This document shows positions 34,477 through 48,500 of a stretch of 64,000 bases of DNA, piece after piece (positions within the stretch are counted from its first letter, which is position 1; each line of letters opens with the position of its first letter). This DNA is from Tomocerus qinae (Eukaryota > Arthropoda > Collembola > Entomobryomorpha > Tomoceridae). The notes beneath the pieces were generated by a model. The model did no database searches and was not told where the DNA came from. It worked only from the letters and a program-made list of their open reading frames with translations. The stretch covers positions 20,150,001 to 20,214,000 of the forward strand of contig CM034548.1 of assembly GCA_020055645.1 (NCBI GenBank), given 5' to 3'. The position numbers and the translations under genes are program-made.

Positions 34477-36527
34477 TACCAGAAGCCTACTGCGAAAAAC
34501 AGACAAAACGAAGGGGATCTATAGGCTTCGATCAATTTTTAACATTTTTAATACATTTTTCCTTCTAGTACAGTTCAAAACTTTTCTTCAACTACTTAGT
34601 ACAATGTCATTTTTCCCAACACTTTTGCTTCTAAATAACAAATAAATTCTAACGCTATTCGGAATACTTCTTTGAGTTTTATCTTCTCAAATCTATAAAA
34701 CGGAAGGTTTTTGCAATTTTATCTGTCTTAAGACTTTCTGCTTCTAAAAACCAGCCGCTACGCACAATTTTATCCTGCTTTCCTTTAACTTTTTCACTTG
34801 TAAACTGCGAAAATTTTTTGTGCTACTAGCAATTTAATCCTTCTTTCCTTTGACGTTTTGCTTCTAAGTAGCAATAAATTTCTACCGCTTCGTGTTTATT
34901 CTTATCAATTTTCCCCTTCTGTGCCAAAACTTTTAGCGAGTAGCACAATTCTATATTTTTATTCTTACCCCAAAACCGGAAAAATTCCTCCTCAAAACTG
35001 GGAAGAATTTTGGTTTCGGATACCGGGAAGAAAACACAATTTCCACCAGCGCGGTTCTGGGACAGTACTAAATAGGTCAAAACAATAGGTCCTTTAGGTC
35101 AAAAATTCTCTGCGTTATGTCCGTTTTCCAATGGTTTATTGCAATGGAAAATCTGGTCAGCCCGTCCCGGGTTAGGGTAACGTCGAGAAATCCAAATCTG
35201 CTTAGTAATCAACACAGCTTTAAACTGCGTCTCTCATTTCCGTTGATATGATTCCATGATTCCACCATCTGAAACTTGTAAATCATAAATGTCTGGAATT
35301 CAAATGCAAAGGTGTCAAGCTAACATACCATGAAAGATATTAAATCTCCAAGGGTTACATGTATTATTTACAAAATTATTTATTTTTTGGGTGGCTACAG
35401 CTACACAATACCCTGGCTAATTTTCCATTTCGCCTATAGAGTATTGGGATGAAAGTTTTCTTTAATTATACATCGTAAAGGTACTAATAATAAGTATTAA
35501 CGAAGTTGACAATTGCAGCATCTACTCTACTTTAGAATATAAGAAAACTAATTTCAAGAATTTTTTTTAAATCCACCGTTTTTTAGTTTCGTCGGTTTTC
35601 CCCGCAAAACTTACATGAGAGTAATTTCGAAACTAGTGAACCGATTTTCACGAAACTAATTTCAAAATGATGGTAAGGCTGTTCTTCTACGTGGCGGGCT
35701 CAAAAAATTTTTGAAAAATCTAAAATTTTGAAAAAAATCGAAAAAAATTTGAACAGAATCATTTAATTGCACATATAAAACAAATACTGTCGTCCACCCT
35801 TTAACTTTCTGCAAAAAAGGTAGAAATGTCAATCTAATAGCTTAAAACTAGAGGTTAGACATTAAAATGACTTAAGGTATTGAAAACTAAGATACTGATA
35901 AAACTAAATAATGCTATTCTAAGTAATTTCTAGATTCAATTACTTTAAATGATAATCTCATTTCCGACTTCGAATTGAATCATAATCCCATTTCCGAATT
36001 AAAACTAGAGCCTGACTCCAGTTCTGAATTCGAATTAAATCTTAATCTTTCTTTCCAAAATCAAAATAAACCCTTATCTCATATCCGATTAAATCTGCCT
36101 TTCACTGTCTGCCAACCTTATTCACAATTCATTCAATTTGTTGCATCGCCCGTACAACAAAGTTTAACAATTTTATAAATATTTTTGTGCAGTGGTTACC
36201 ATGCTGATGGGTTGAGTGAATTTGTGTAGAATTCGCGCATAAATAACGGTTATATCGGCTAAACTGTAGTTATCCGGCCAGGTTTTTCCAACATTGGATA
36301 ACCTATAGGAGAAAGTCCAAATATTGAATGGTGGTGCCTTTTCGCTTCCCATGCGCTCTTGCAGTGTTGGCTTGGTCCTGATCCTGGTGTGTCAGTTATA
36401 ATTTTATAATATTCAGACTTAATCAAGGATCACTACAATTATTACTATTGTGTAGTGCCAGACTTGATAGTAGCGCAATAAATTTACCTACATAATATAA
36501 CTAGTAGCCCCCAGCACGCGCAACTCG

Positions 36528-36728
36528 ATTTCGAAAGGTATTATATAGTAATAATAATGCCCCCTGGATCAACGCGGTAAAATTCAAATTTACCCTACCA
36601 GCCATATATAGGTGGGTAAATTTTTCTCAGTCAACGATTATATTTTAGAATTTCGAAAGGTATCATATAGTAATAATCTAATAATGACTCCTTGGATCAA
36701 CGCGGTAAAATTTAAATCTGCCCTACCA
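36528..36728. repeat. ~122-bp tandem duplication
   Basis: atttcgaaaggtattatata ... ggatcaacgcggtaaaattc ... ccctacca (36528-36600) recurs at 36650-36728 with substitutions and an 8-bp insertion. The spacer ggtgggtaaattttt..acgattatatt (36604-36649) has a diverged relative at 37718-37760, so three pieces of one repeat family lie within 1.3 kb. Confidence 0.75.
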
Positions 36729-39566
36729 ACTATCTCTATATAATAAACACAGAAGGAAAAAAACTTAACAATCTATCTATCTATGTATCTATATATTATG
36801 TATGTCTGGTAGGAGAGCCTAAGGAACCTGCATACATTGCGTAACGCAAAACCCACTCCCCCATGTGTAACGCAAGTGCTGACTGCAACACTTTTGAGTA
36901 TCTCCTCTTCCCATCAACTGCACACGTAATATATGCATGCACTTTAGAAGCAAAAAAGCGAAATGCGCAAGCCCAATTCCTCTAAACAACCGAAATGAGT
37001 CGGTTCATTTTATTATAACATCAAAACAATAATAGAAATTAATGTAAGAAGGTTGAATGGTGGTGAGTTGTGATTGAATGGAAATAATTAGCGAAAGGAG
37101 ACATTTCGTAATGATCGTAATGTGGCTTATTAAATAGCATTTCGAAAACTTCTAATACAAATTGGTTATGACAAACTTAACATTTTTTAGTAGAGCTGGG
37201 TTTACTTTTTTACTACCCTCTTGATTCTTTTGCCAGTTGGCGCACCTTTTTGTAGAATTAAATAACAGTACTGGGTAACTAACTATTCTTTAAAAATATT
37301 TATTCATAAAATTCATTTATATAAGTTGTACTCATAGAATTTGTACGTTTTTCCAAAATCCCAGGGGGAATCTTATTTTTCTGATTTAAAAGGGTGACTT
37401 TTTGGTGACTTTGTGGGATTTTTTTTCCAAAACGGAGTCTTTTATTTTTCCCTACATTTGAAGCTACGATCTACAGTTATTATTTTGGTTTAGGAAATTC
37501 CTTTTTATCAGGAAGTTGGGGCTGCAGCTAATTTACCAGTATAGACATTAAAGTATTTTAATTTAAATATACTAATTTGTACTTACAAAGTTAACATAAT
37601 AACCTATTGGGATGTTTTCGAAATTTTTTATGGCGGGGTGGTATGTAGAAGGGTGGCCTGCTGAATTTCTCTTGAGTGCTAGATTTGCCCCTTAGCTAGG
37701 TTCACTAGTACATAGATATATAGGTAGGTGAATTTTTTCAACTCTACGATTATATTATAGAAATATTTTACTATGGACTTACCTAGTTACGTAAACAGGT
37801 AACGCGTGTTAAATTCATAAGACTCACGACGTCAGGTAATTATTTATTCTTGTCCTAAGTCTATATTTGTTAGCTTCAGCTTCTATTTACGTTATTGAAT
37901 TTCATACAAATTTGTCACACACGTATGCATGTGCATTTGTGCATGCATGTATGTGATATCACGTAAAAAGGTTCAAACAATGGCTTATCAAAATATTTAA
38001 AGAGTTCGAAAATAGCTCCAACTCTGTTTCAAATTACGGTCACACTAGCACCGCCTGCACCCTTCATGCAGGGTGGCTTATAGCTTAATCTAACCTAATA
38101 AATACAACTTTATTACCCGCCACCCTGTATGGGAGATGCGGGGATGATGGAGGTGCCTTTTAGTGTGTCCGTTGCAAATTCTTAGGATTAAAGGTGATTG
38201 GCCTCATTGACACTCTAAGTATTGTCCATTTGGGGACGCAGTCAGAATAAAAAGCCCAGATGGACGCCAGATTTCTCCTCCCCCAATATTATAGGCTTAA
38301 CCAATACCTAACACTATTCCTACATGTACTATTGCTGAATTTCAAAATGATTAGCCATATTAATATTGTTTAATTTCGAAATAAGCTAATGTTCACTCAT
38401 ATTGGACTTCCTTGTTATATGAAATATGCATTTTATACTCGCATACATGTGCATTGCAAAGAAGTATCGTCCATGGCATAGATATATATAGATACATACG
38501 ACCATACCATATACGAAGAAATAATTTTATGTATAATAAATAATAATAAAATAAATTAACCTTAATCTAAAATCTAAAGATCTGTTCTCCCTCTAGGATG
38601 GGGCCTATTAGCCCTGCCGTGCTGGAACCGATTCTTAAGAAATGTTAAAATATAACTGATGAAATGGAGTTCTCCCTATATTTTATGGCAACTTACAACC
38701 ACTTGAGTCATTTGCAATTATCCTCTACAGTTAGCGTTAGGTAAATAGCACCTTATAATTTGAGTCTTTCACTTTTCAGAAAAATGATTACATTTACATT
38801 GCTTGAAAAACAAACAAAACAACATGTTGAACTTCTACAATGCAAATGTCATTTTCTTTTTAAATTTCATTCGTAAATTGAGTGCGATTGAATGTCTAGT
38901 CTTTTATAATACAGTAAGAATTCATATATGTAACGATTAAGAGGACGTTAAGTAGAAACAACAAAAACTCTGCTTTTGAACGTGTGCATTAGATAAATAT
39001 GTTCACGATTAGTATCAGTATAATGAATGCTGTAGTTTAAAGTTAAATCTAAATGTACCCATTTTCAACTATATGGTCGCATATGCTAATGTTATATAGG
39101 TACTAGTACTTAGGTACAGTGTGTGTGAGCTCTATGTATAAATCTGTTTCACAAGGTAGATACAATTGCAAGTTGATAACGACAAAGTACATTATTCATC
39201 GCAGAAAGGGTGGACTATAAACTTGGGGTTGGTTGGGATGATGATGGTTGAATCAGTATAAGTGTTCAGTTGATCATTCAACACGAAAGTCACGTCACAT
39301 CAGTTACCTAGTTTTATTTGTCGCTAGTGTTGGACATAGTGTGTGTGTGAGATTTAGCTCTGTCATTTGGGAAACGTGAGACACTGATTTTCTTATCCTT
39401 TCACCTACTCGAAATCAGTAAAACGTGAACAAACATACTCGAACTAGTAAAAAGTTAACAAGAATTAAATTGAATTGCAGCTATATATAAGTTTTAGTAC
39501 CATCTTCATTGAATTGCAAAAAATTGTGGTCCATTCCATCCAGGTCAAAAATAATATTTATGGAAT

Positions 39567-42500
39567 ATGGCTAAATGTGAACGTCTTCGAATGTGGTTGC
39601 TGTTAAGTTCTTTCATTACCTTAACATCTACACAGTTCAGGTTACTGATTTTTTCTCTTTCCACAATACTACATACTAAAACGGACTAGAAATAAATCTA
39701 CATTATTAAAATTAAATTCATCAAACTAGCTTAACTATTTTCTGACGCCTTATGCAATGCAATGCAGTATACAATATGGTAAATAGACACCTGAGAAACA
39801 AAAACCACATATACCCCCTTTGTAATTATACTGTGAGACAGACAGATTAGTATGATTTTCTTAAAACTACAAGTTTTATTATTATTTGACTATTGACTCC
39901 GTTTTATTATGATATTCTTGCATCGAAATAAATCTTTCCTATGACCTGTACACTGCAATGAAAAATGCAATGATTTAATATAGGAATATTGGATATAGGA
40001 ATCGAGATAGATTTTACGATGATTATCGTCACGACGAAGATCGGATTCCAAAACGACAGCCACAGCAGCGACCACAGCAACAAAATATAAATCCGTGTCA
40101 TGCAAACTACCATAGAGTGATAACAAATGAGCCAAGAAGAAGTTACAACTATAGATTCGGTTCTGGCTCGCAACGTGAACAAGCGTTGTGTGATCGAGAT
40201 CTTATTCCTGGGTGGTACCGTTTTCACTCTCTTGCTGGAAATACTATTCCCACATCGTGTCCAGGAATCAATTATTGTGGAACTCGCGCTCCGGTCTGGA
40301 TGAAAGGTATCAACCTGTTTGTGAAGTAAATCTCACATAATGGCCAACAGTTTATGTATTTAGTTTTTTAATTGCAAACAATTTTAGGAAATATTAATAT
40401 ATCAAATAATTCATATCATTTGTGTCATTGTTGCTGGTACACTTTGTTCATTCCGTAAATTTCCCGGTTTCTCAAAATAGGTTGAAAGATTTGTGTAAGT
40501 GGATAAATCTTCATTGATTTTTCTAATATAGGACTTCTAAAAGATTTTCGATCTTTAAGAGATACAATTGTTAGCGAGAAACGATTTTAAGAAACATTCC
40601 TCCAAATGAGCCATTTACATAGAAAACATAGAATGATATCTATGATTCTAGTGTCATTGTGCATTAGAATATCAAATGCAAACAAACAAAGAATCACTTT
40701 CATGGAGAGTAAATACTTAAAATGCATTATATAGCAAGTCACGGCAAGATTCATGTTTGGTCCAATAATAATGGTCCAGATTACAGGTGAAGATTTTATG
40801 AAAAATTTATTAGAAATTCAAAATGCACATTCTTACCATTGAGCTAATTGGAAGTATCTAATACGCACAAATTAAATTTTCGCAGTTAAAATACACGCAC
40901 ATAAAATTTATTTTCAACTGTCACTTGAAATGAGATTGAAATGAATAAATTGGGCAGAAATTCTAAATTCAAGTCAGGGTTTCTTCAAAGTAGATACTTT
41001 CTCATTGTATTATCAAAATATATTTTTGAGATTTCATATGCCAGGTTTTACTGAATTAAGAATAATAAGTTTTAGAATAATTACAAAAAAAGTATTTTAA
41101 TAAAAGCAAAATTACTCCTGTGCGCAAAATACTTTGAAAACGGAGATTAATATTAGTTCTTAAATGACAAGAATGGAATCTACCGGCATTTAAAAATAGA
41201 CTTACGGCGGACATTATCTTTGCTATATTCGATACAGTGCAGGCAATAATGATCTTTATGCCTGTGATTTTCTATATTCCGAAATGATTGGGGACTAATG
41301 TCTGGTAGAGTTAGAGCAAAGAGCAAAAACTTGGGTTTTACTACTTCTCTCTTCTATATATTTGAATTTAGTGTAAGCTCACCGTTACTAATTTATAACC
41401 AAATTAAATGATAACATCCACCATAGTTTTCTTGCAATCGTGATGGTAAGGTGTAAAATGACAAAGATATATGTCTAGAAGAGTATAGAATTAGAGAGAG
41501 AAAGAGTTTCTGCAGGTTTTTGTGTTGTTTTTCTGTCAGAGTTCCATGTACCTACCTACCTATAGCAAATTGGCATGAACATGCAGTGGTTTGATACAAA
41601 GTAATAGCAAGCAGACAGTCAAACTTACAGATATTTAGTTGTCTCACGATCAGTAAGTCTGCTTCTTCATCATTAAATGAATCTAATTCAACAAAGAGCA
41701 ATTTGAGTATGCAAGCACCTATTCCCATTTACTCTATTTTGCATTGTATTTACAACATTACTGTAATCTGTGTATACTATGCATTTTCAGCCAATTTATC
41801 AATGTGAAAGATAATCTAATGTAATATGTATTATTACGTTAGATTAGAGCAGAGCAGCCGCAAGTGGCAGATTTTTTATTGTTGGTGTTGCACGTCTTGC
41901 TCGAATGAGAACGATGCGTTAACTTTTGAGTCCATGTCGTTTAAACACTGTAGTAATGTGTTTGTTGTACTATTTTCATTGTTTACAGCCTTCTTTCGCT
42001 GAGCTGAGTGATATCATTTTTATTAGTCAATCTCAAATACTTTCCTGATACAAAAACACACTTTTTTGTCCAAACTTTCATTATTTGCTAGCTACTCTAA
42101 CCTAACCACTTCGCATGCAGTGTAATTGCATCTGTAATACTCCAAGATGATTTTCAGACAATCACACAGATACAAGATAACTACTTAGAACATTACGTTA
42201 CATTACAATTACAACACAATAGAACGCGAGCTATCACCTATTAAGTTAACTATTAGAGAAATCTGGTATCATTTAGAGCTTATGTATAGCGTATTAGTAC
42301 TTTATGTCAATAAGTTTTGTAGCGCATTACAAACAATTACCAGATTCCCAGTACATTGTAGTATTGTCGCGAAAAATCTAAGCACATCTTAGTAAGTACA
42401 AAAGCAACAAAACTTTTTTGCTCGTTCAGAAAATGACCTTGCAATAATTATTGGAGTTCCTTTCATCTACTTATTACTAATTCGCAGTAATTACCAACAA

Positions 42501-45500
42501 GACTACAAGTCTTAATTTCATAGCCACCTTACAAGTCTGTCTTTAAAAAACTGCACTTTAATTGCTTCTTAAATGTTTTTACAATAATTTTAAACATGTC
42601 ATAAAAAATTGACGAAAATAGTCCAAGAGTAAATTTCGGATTGTCTATTATGGATGATCAATTGTAAGTAACAGTATGCCAAAAAAGTCATTTTAAATGC
42701 AAAAGGTTAATACACTGTATTATATAAGAGCATTATTGAGCATTTTATTGTTTTCACTTCATACTTCATTGATCAAGTAGGTATTCAGATTTCAGACACT
42801 GCGTTTTTGTTTACACTAATTGATTACTGTTATTGCACAACCGTACTATATTTACCTGGATGATATTTATTAATATGAAAAGAATGTATCTTGTTTATGC
42901 TTCATTCCATGGGTATTTTTGATTATTTCATTGAAAACAATTTAATATGTTTACTATGCATTCCTATCTTGACATGGGAAATTGAAATCATATTATTTCA
43001 ATTTCTCATGTATTTGCATTGTATTTCCCATATGTATCTTTAACATGATTGAGCCATATTACACAAATTCCAAAGACTGTTAAATATTTGATTTACAATC
43101 TCCACTTTAACAATTTTAAGTAGCAGACAATAAAATAATTGAGATTAGTTGCATTGCAAGCATTTGTGCATAATTTCATTACAAACGAGTGGAGTGAAAT
43201 CACTGAAAGGCGTAGCTAAGAAACTTATCATCAATTTCCTTTACACTAGCTTGTTAGAAGCAACTGAATTATAAGAAATACGGCAAATAGTTGTTCATAG
43301 GTGCAGTCCGTTATTGTTGGCTAGCTCACACTTGAAAAAAATATGAAATGACCAAGAGCATTTATATGAATATTACAAGTACTAAGTCCCTGTAGATAGG
43401 TTTGAAGTAAATTGATAGTAAATTGTGTGGATATGGTAAGATATCTAATGAAGGTATATTATCAATTAGTCTCAGTCTCAAAGCTCAACCATTTAAATCT
43501 GAAAGAAATTTACGCGAGTGCAACATGTATTTTTATACTGTACCTACTTCTAATGATATTATTGTACAAAATATGTTTGCTCTATCTCGTCTCAGTCTGA
43601 TCGTGTTATAAATGTAATTTGGCATTATATACTTGAGTAATAAGTGCAAAAAATAGGAAAACGCTACTCCTTAGGAGTAGGTAACTATAACTCTAGTATA
43701 ACTACAATATTATATTAAACAGTTGGAGAATCAATTCTTTTTAGACTTTTAGCATATGGAAATGAGTATGCATGGAGGTGTAGTTACAAATACCTACACA
43801 GAAGTAAGATGATATTATTGTATGCATAAGGATGGTTGTATTGATGTAATGCAGTAGTTTGGATAATTCCGATGAGAATAAAAGTAGAGAGAACATGAGA
43901 CGGTTGAATGAACATAGATAGTCAAGTCAAGTGATATTTGTGAATGAAATTTTCAAGGCTCAATTCCCAGCACGGATGAAGGAGTAGTAAAAGTGACGGG
44001 GTGCGTGTCTGTTCAAGGCAAATGTTGCACCACACAGATCCCAATGTTAGTGAGGAACTGCTCTGACTTCATTGTGTACCATCTGCAACCAACACCCGCC
44101 TGTCCCTCTGCCTACTGTGCTGGCTACGAAGTCCCATGTCCGGCTGGTCTCTCTTCTGACAACGGATACACGCCTTGTCATTGTAATCAATACAAATATG
44201 CGTTAATTGGCTTCACTTCATGCTAATAATACTTTAGTGCAAATATTCAGTAGAGTTTGTAGAAGTAGTAGTGCTAATATAATATTATACTTCTGCACCG
44301 ACCGACCGTCGAGGTGGAGGTTACTTTTTGGCTTATTGCGTATTGGTGGCAGTGGTCCTGGTGGTACCGGCCCTGCCTGTGAATAATATATGTTCCTAAT
44401 CATTCATACATGTATCATCATAACACCTTCTATCTATGCCAATTATACCAAGATATTATAAGAGTCAGTTGGGCACGCACGACACGTTTTTATAGACGAC
44501 TACCAAAATCCTTTGCGGTTGGATCAGAAGAGTATCAGATGGTGTACCTACCTACTGATATTCACTTCCAAGGTAATTGGTGTCAACCGCAATGAGTATT
44601 TTGGAAATCTCAACCTTTTATTTCATTCAGACTTTTTGATGTTATTGTAATATTTATATTCAAGCGATGTCCCGTGTTAAATTACAGTAAACAGCCATGA
44701 ATACGCTCATTCTGTGGTTTCTCAAAGGTTTATTGACCATTATTACCTGTTCACGTTGCAGGTGCAGGTACCTGTTCTCTATTCCATTATACCTTTCATC
44801 TCTATCATAATTCTGTTTATTTTTGCACATGCATAAACCTACTGCCTCAAAGATCTATTTGTCAACTTGCCTATTTTCAGAAATTACTACCTACTAACAT
44901 TACCATTGCCAATGCAATTTACTTCGCCAAATGACATTCTTATAATTATTTCCGGCGCACTCATGTATTTCTTATCATCATTTGTCATCAAAATACTTAT
45001 TTCTCAATTATCATAACCATTTTCCAATAACACAACCTTTTCTCACAACAACAACTTATTGTAACATTTCTCGTATATAACTTACCATTAGTCAAATTAT
45101 TATGCGTAATAAAACACTTTGCTATAACCTTCAGTTGTGCAATTCTCAAACTAGATTATTTCTTATTCTATGCAGTCAGCTATTGCCTATAAATTATATA
45201 GAAAGAAAAATGTTCCATATGTCCTGACTTTTAAAAAATAATTTCCTTCCAATTCTTGTCAGATTGAAAATTTTAATTAACAATTGTAGTTATTCACTTT
45301 TTGCAATTAACATAAAAAGCTATACCTATATTTTTCTTTGACTTGGCATCCTTTGTGTCTAAGTACTTTTGTTATATCGTTATAAAGAAAGGAACCATTG
45401 GCTTTAATTTCTGGCTTACTACTACCTAGTTGCTTTGCTTTAATTCCGTTTACCGTCTAAAAGGAACTGCTTTGAAAGTAGGCTTAACGTTTTAAATACG

Positions 45501-48500
45501 AAAAGTTAAAATATCCAAAGATATCAATTTCTTGCCTAAAAGATGCATTTTTCACCGAAATTTTGGAAAATTATAATTATTTCTAATTTCTAACCACAAA
45601 TAATTATATGCTTCATTTTTTCTCTTTTTACATTACAAGAAAATATTAAATAATTTTTGCTTTCAATGTAACTCTTGGAAGTTCTAGCCTGGCGAGGAAT
45701 TGAATCACTTGGATAAGATTGAAGTTTAAGCATGGCATTATTTTCTAATTAATTTTGTTGCAATATCCAGTTCCTGTTGACTTACTGGAAACAAAGGTAT
45801 CATCAGGGCTATCCAAAGATGGTACCCAAATCCAATTCTTTTGTGATATTACGCTGGGTGGTCATGTTGTTCCTGAATCTGTTGCACTGGAAGTTGAGTG
45901 GCTGGCTGATGAAGAGCCGGTACAGACAGAGACATTTGGCCTACTTCAGCAGCACAAAGGTGTTCTCAAAGAGGATAAGTGGTCCGTTGGACAAATCGTA
46001 AGAAAAATTTATCTCTTAACCTTAAACATCATTTTGTTACATAAATATATTATTTTTACTTTGTATTTCAGCTTCAATGTAAAGCCAGAGCTAAGCATAC
46101 AACAATAAATACATTTACTTCTGCGGTTATCAGTCCACCTTTCAATACTGGAATTAATATTATTAGCCCACCTAACCTCTCTGCTACTGAAGGTGAGCAT
46201 CGTGTAATTTTCACGCAGCGTTCTTTTAAATGGTTAAAATAGCAGTGGCTTAAATTGTCTCATGGCTGGTTAAAATCACTTTTAGCCATTGTAAATAAAA
46301 ACCAATCTAAATATATGTAGAAACCATTTAAGCCGGCAAAAATGGCTTCTGCCTTGCTAAAATGTAACTAAAATAAATCTGTCTCTGGTATGACAAATAA
46401 TTTACAAATGAGAAGTGATTTTTAATGACACTTGTTAACAATTGGCAGTTTGGAGTGTAATAAATGCTTAATTTTGCAGGTGCTGAGCCGGTGTACATTG
46501 AGCTTCAAACTAAAGTGCCTATAATTTGTCCAAAAAAGAAAAAGGAAAAGAAATCAGAAAAGAAGAAAGAAGAGGAGGAGGAAGAAGAGGAAGATGAGTG
46601 CTGTGTGACTCTTGATATAGCTGTCCGCGGTCCCTTGAGTCCACCAAGATGCTCAAGTGGCAATCCATTTGATTTGGTATAAAATGGAAAACGACAATGC
46701 ATAGTGCATATAAATCTTTAATAAATGAGTAGTTTTAGTTGTTTAATTAGGCCTAGAATTTAGATTCGACAGCAGGGTTTCATGAAAATAAGTACCTCGG
46801 AGTTCCTTTTTTATTTCTTGTCCTAGAGAGTTGCTTATTAATCCGTCTAACCGTAAACTAGCCTAGATTATTATTGAGCAAGCCACAATACATTATCTCA
46901 ATAGTAATATCATATTGTGCACTTTTAGAGGAGAAATTAATCTTTCACACATTCATCATATTTTATCCTTCGTACCTGAAGACATTAGTTGGCGTTTGTT
47001 TCTTTGTGGTACGATACTAGAGTAACCCAATTTGGGCCAAGGATAAATATATGACAAGGGTATGACATTAATGTCTTTAAGTATCAATTATTCGAAATTA
47101 TAATTTTAGGTTGTTCTGAGCACATGTGCTTACAAAATATGTGCAGACGAATGGAATATAACGCACCGAATCCCTGTTTGGGCTGTTGACGATGGTCTTT
47201 ACGGAAGTGTAGAAGATCATGAAGTTTCTGTTATGGTAGATTTCCGAGCGGCTGAGAATAATCCACCGAGATGGCAAGAGATAAACTTGCCCTCCCAAGA
47301 GGTTACATTTTTATTTTTAAGGACATAAATTCCTAGAAATTAAAATAGGAACGTTTTGAACTGTAAATTGACTAGAAAATATATAAGCTACATATATTAT
47401 AGCTAATTAAATATCTTACAGGTTCATATTTTGCCCGCTGATATCAGCCAGCGATGCACAATAGACGAATATATCACAACATTTGATGGGGTCAGTTATC
47501 GAAATCCTTTGGAGGGGACATTCGTTCTTTACCGACACGCGACTTTACCTTATGAAGTTCAAGTGGAGCTGAAAAAATGTAATCAACGAGCAATTTGCAA
47601 TTGTGCTGTGGCTATTCGATTTGGAGATGTCATGTTAGCAGCTGAAATTTGCAGTTTGGGAAAAATGAGATTTTGGGGCTACACAGCCGACGGAAGCTAT
47701 ATTGAGCCTTCAAAAATCACACATTTGCCCCAAATTATTCGAATTGACGAAGGACGTAGTTTTCAGGTAATAATATAATATTTTGCATTATCAGATAGCT
47801 CCAAAACCTTTAAGCGTCCATACACTGTAGAATAGCAATAAGTGTCATGGAATTTATTCTGTATAATGAGATGGAATATTTCCGTGTGTATAGCTATTGT
47901 ATTCTAAATAATGTTACTAACGGTCACAATTGACTAATTTTACATCAGATACAATTGCCAACTGGAACGCGAATAAATTTGGGACCTAATTTGAGATTTA
48001 TAAGTGTACAAGCATCTCTCATGGATGAATACAAAACAGCAGGCTTGTGTAGCTCTTTAGACAAAGATGAAACGAACGACTTTACAACATTTAAAGGACA
48101 AGTTGTCTGTCCAGCAAATAGAACGGTTACGTTGTCGTGCGAAGACTACGCCAAGTCATGGAGACTGCTCTCCGAGCAGAGTCTTTTCCACGGATCATTT
48201 AACAACGACGGTCATCTGGAAGACGATGGAGAGAGCCATTTAGACGATGCAGTACATCCCGGTCAGTGCAGTTGCTCGGGATCCAAGAAACCCAAAACTG
48301 CCCAGCTAAGACCTAAATCTAAATCTGCATATTCCTCCTACCCATACGAAGACTTTCAACCGGAAGAACAGCAGGAGGAGGAAACTGAAGCTTCTAAATG
48401 TTACACGAGCCAATGCGTGGATCCCAGAGGAATCGATGTGACTATGCAATTACTGGAACTCGTTCTTGATGAAGAATTTAGTGACGATGAAGGCGAAGTT

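Larger units (their letters stand above)
33348..39566. other. Intergenic region with repeats, no gene seen
   Basis: Between LSM12 and the VWDE-like gene. It holds a hairpin-bearing repeat (33727-34252), a polypurine tract (34253-34476), a tandem duplication (36528-36728) with a partial third copy (37718-37760), and short tandem runs near 36772-36795. Open frames are short and low-complexity. The last few hundred bases presumably include the VWDE-like promoter and 5' UTR; I recognise no clear core promoter. Confidence 0.6.

Noticed and set aside
34143-34645. K/E/R-rich plus-strand and S/F/L-rich minus-strand frames of 130-147 codons
   Set aside because: They come from the polypurine tract; low complexity on both strands and no family similarity.
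44290-44370. Hydrophobic frame (YFLAYCVLVAVVLVVPALPV) resembling a signal peptide
   Set aside because: No in-frame start codon before a stop, and no continuing exon recognised.
44410-44595. Possible extra VWDE-like exon (frame containing RLPKSFAVGSEEYQMVYLPT, potential donor near 44574)
   Set aside because: It looks protein-like but I could not find a matching acceptor and phase or a recognised domain; the reading frame of the gene closes without it.
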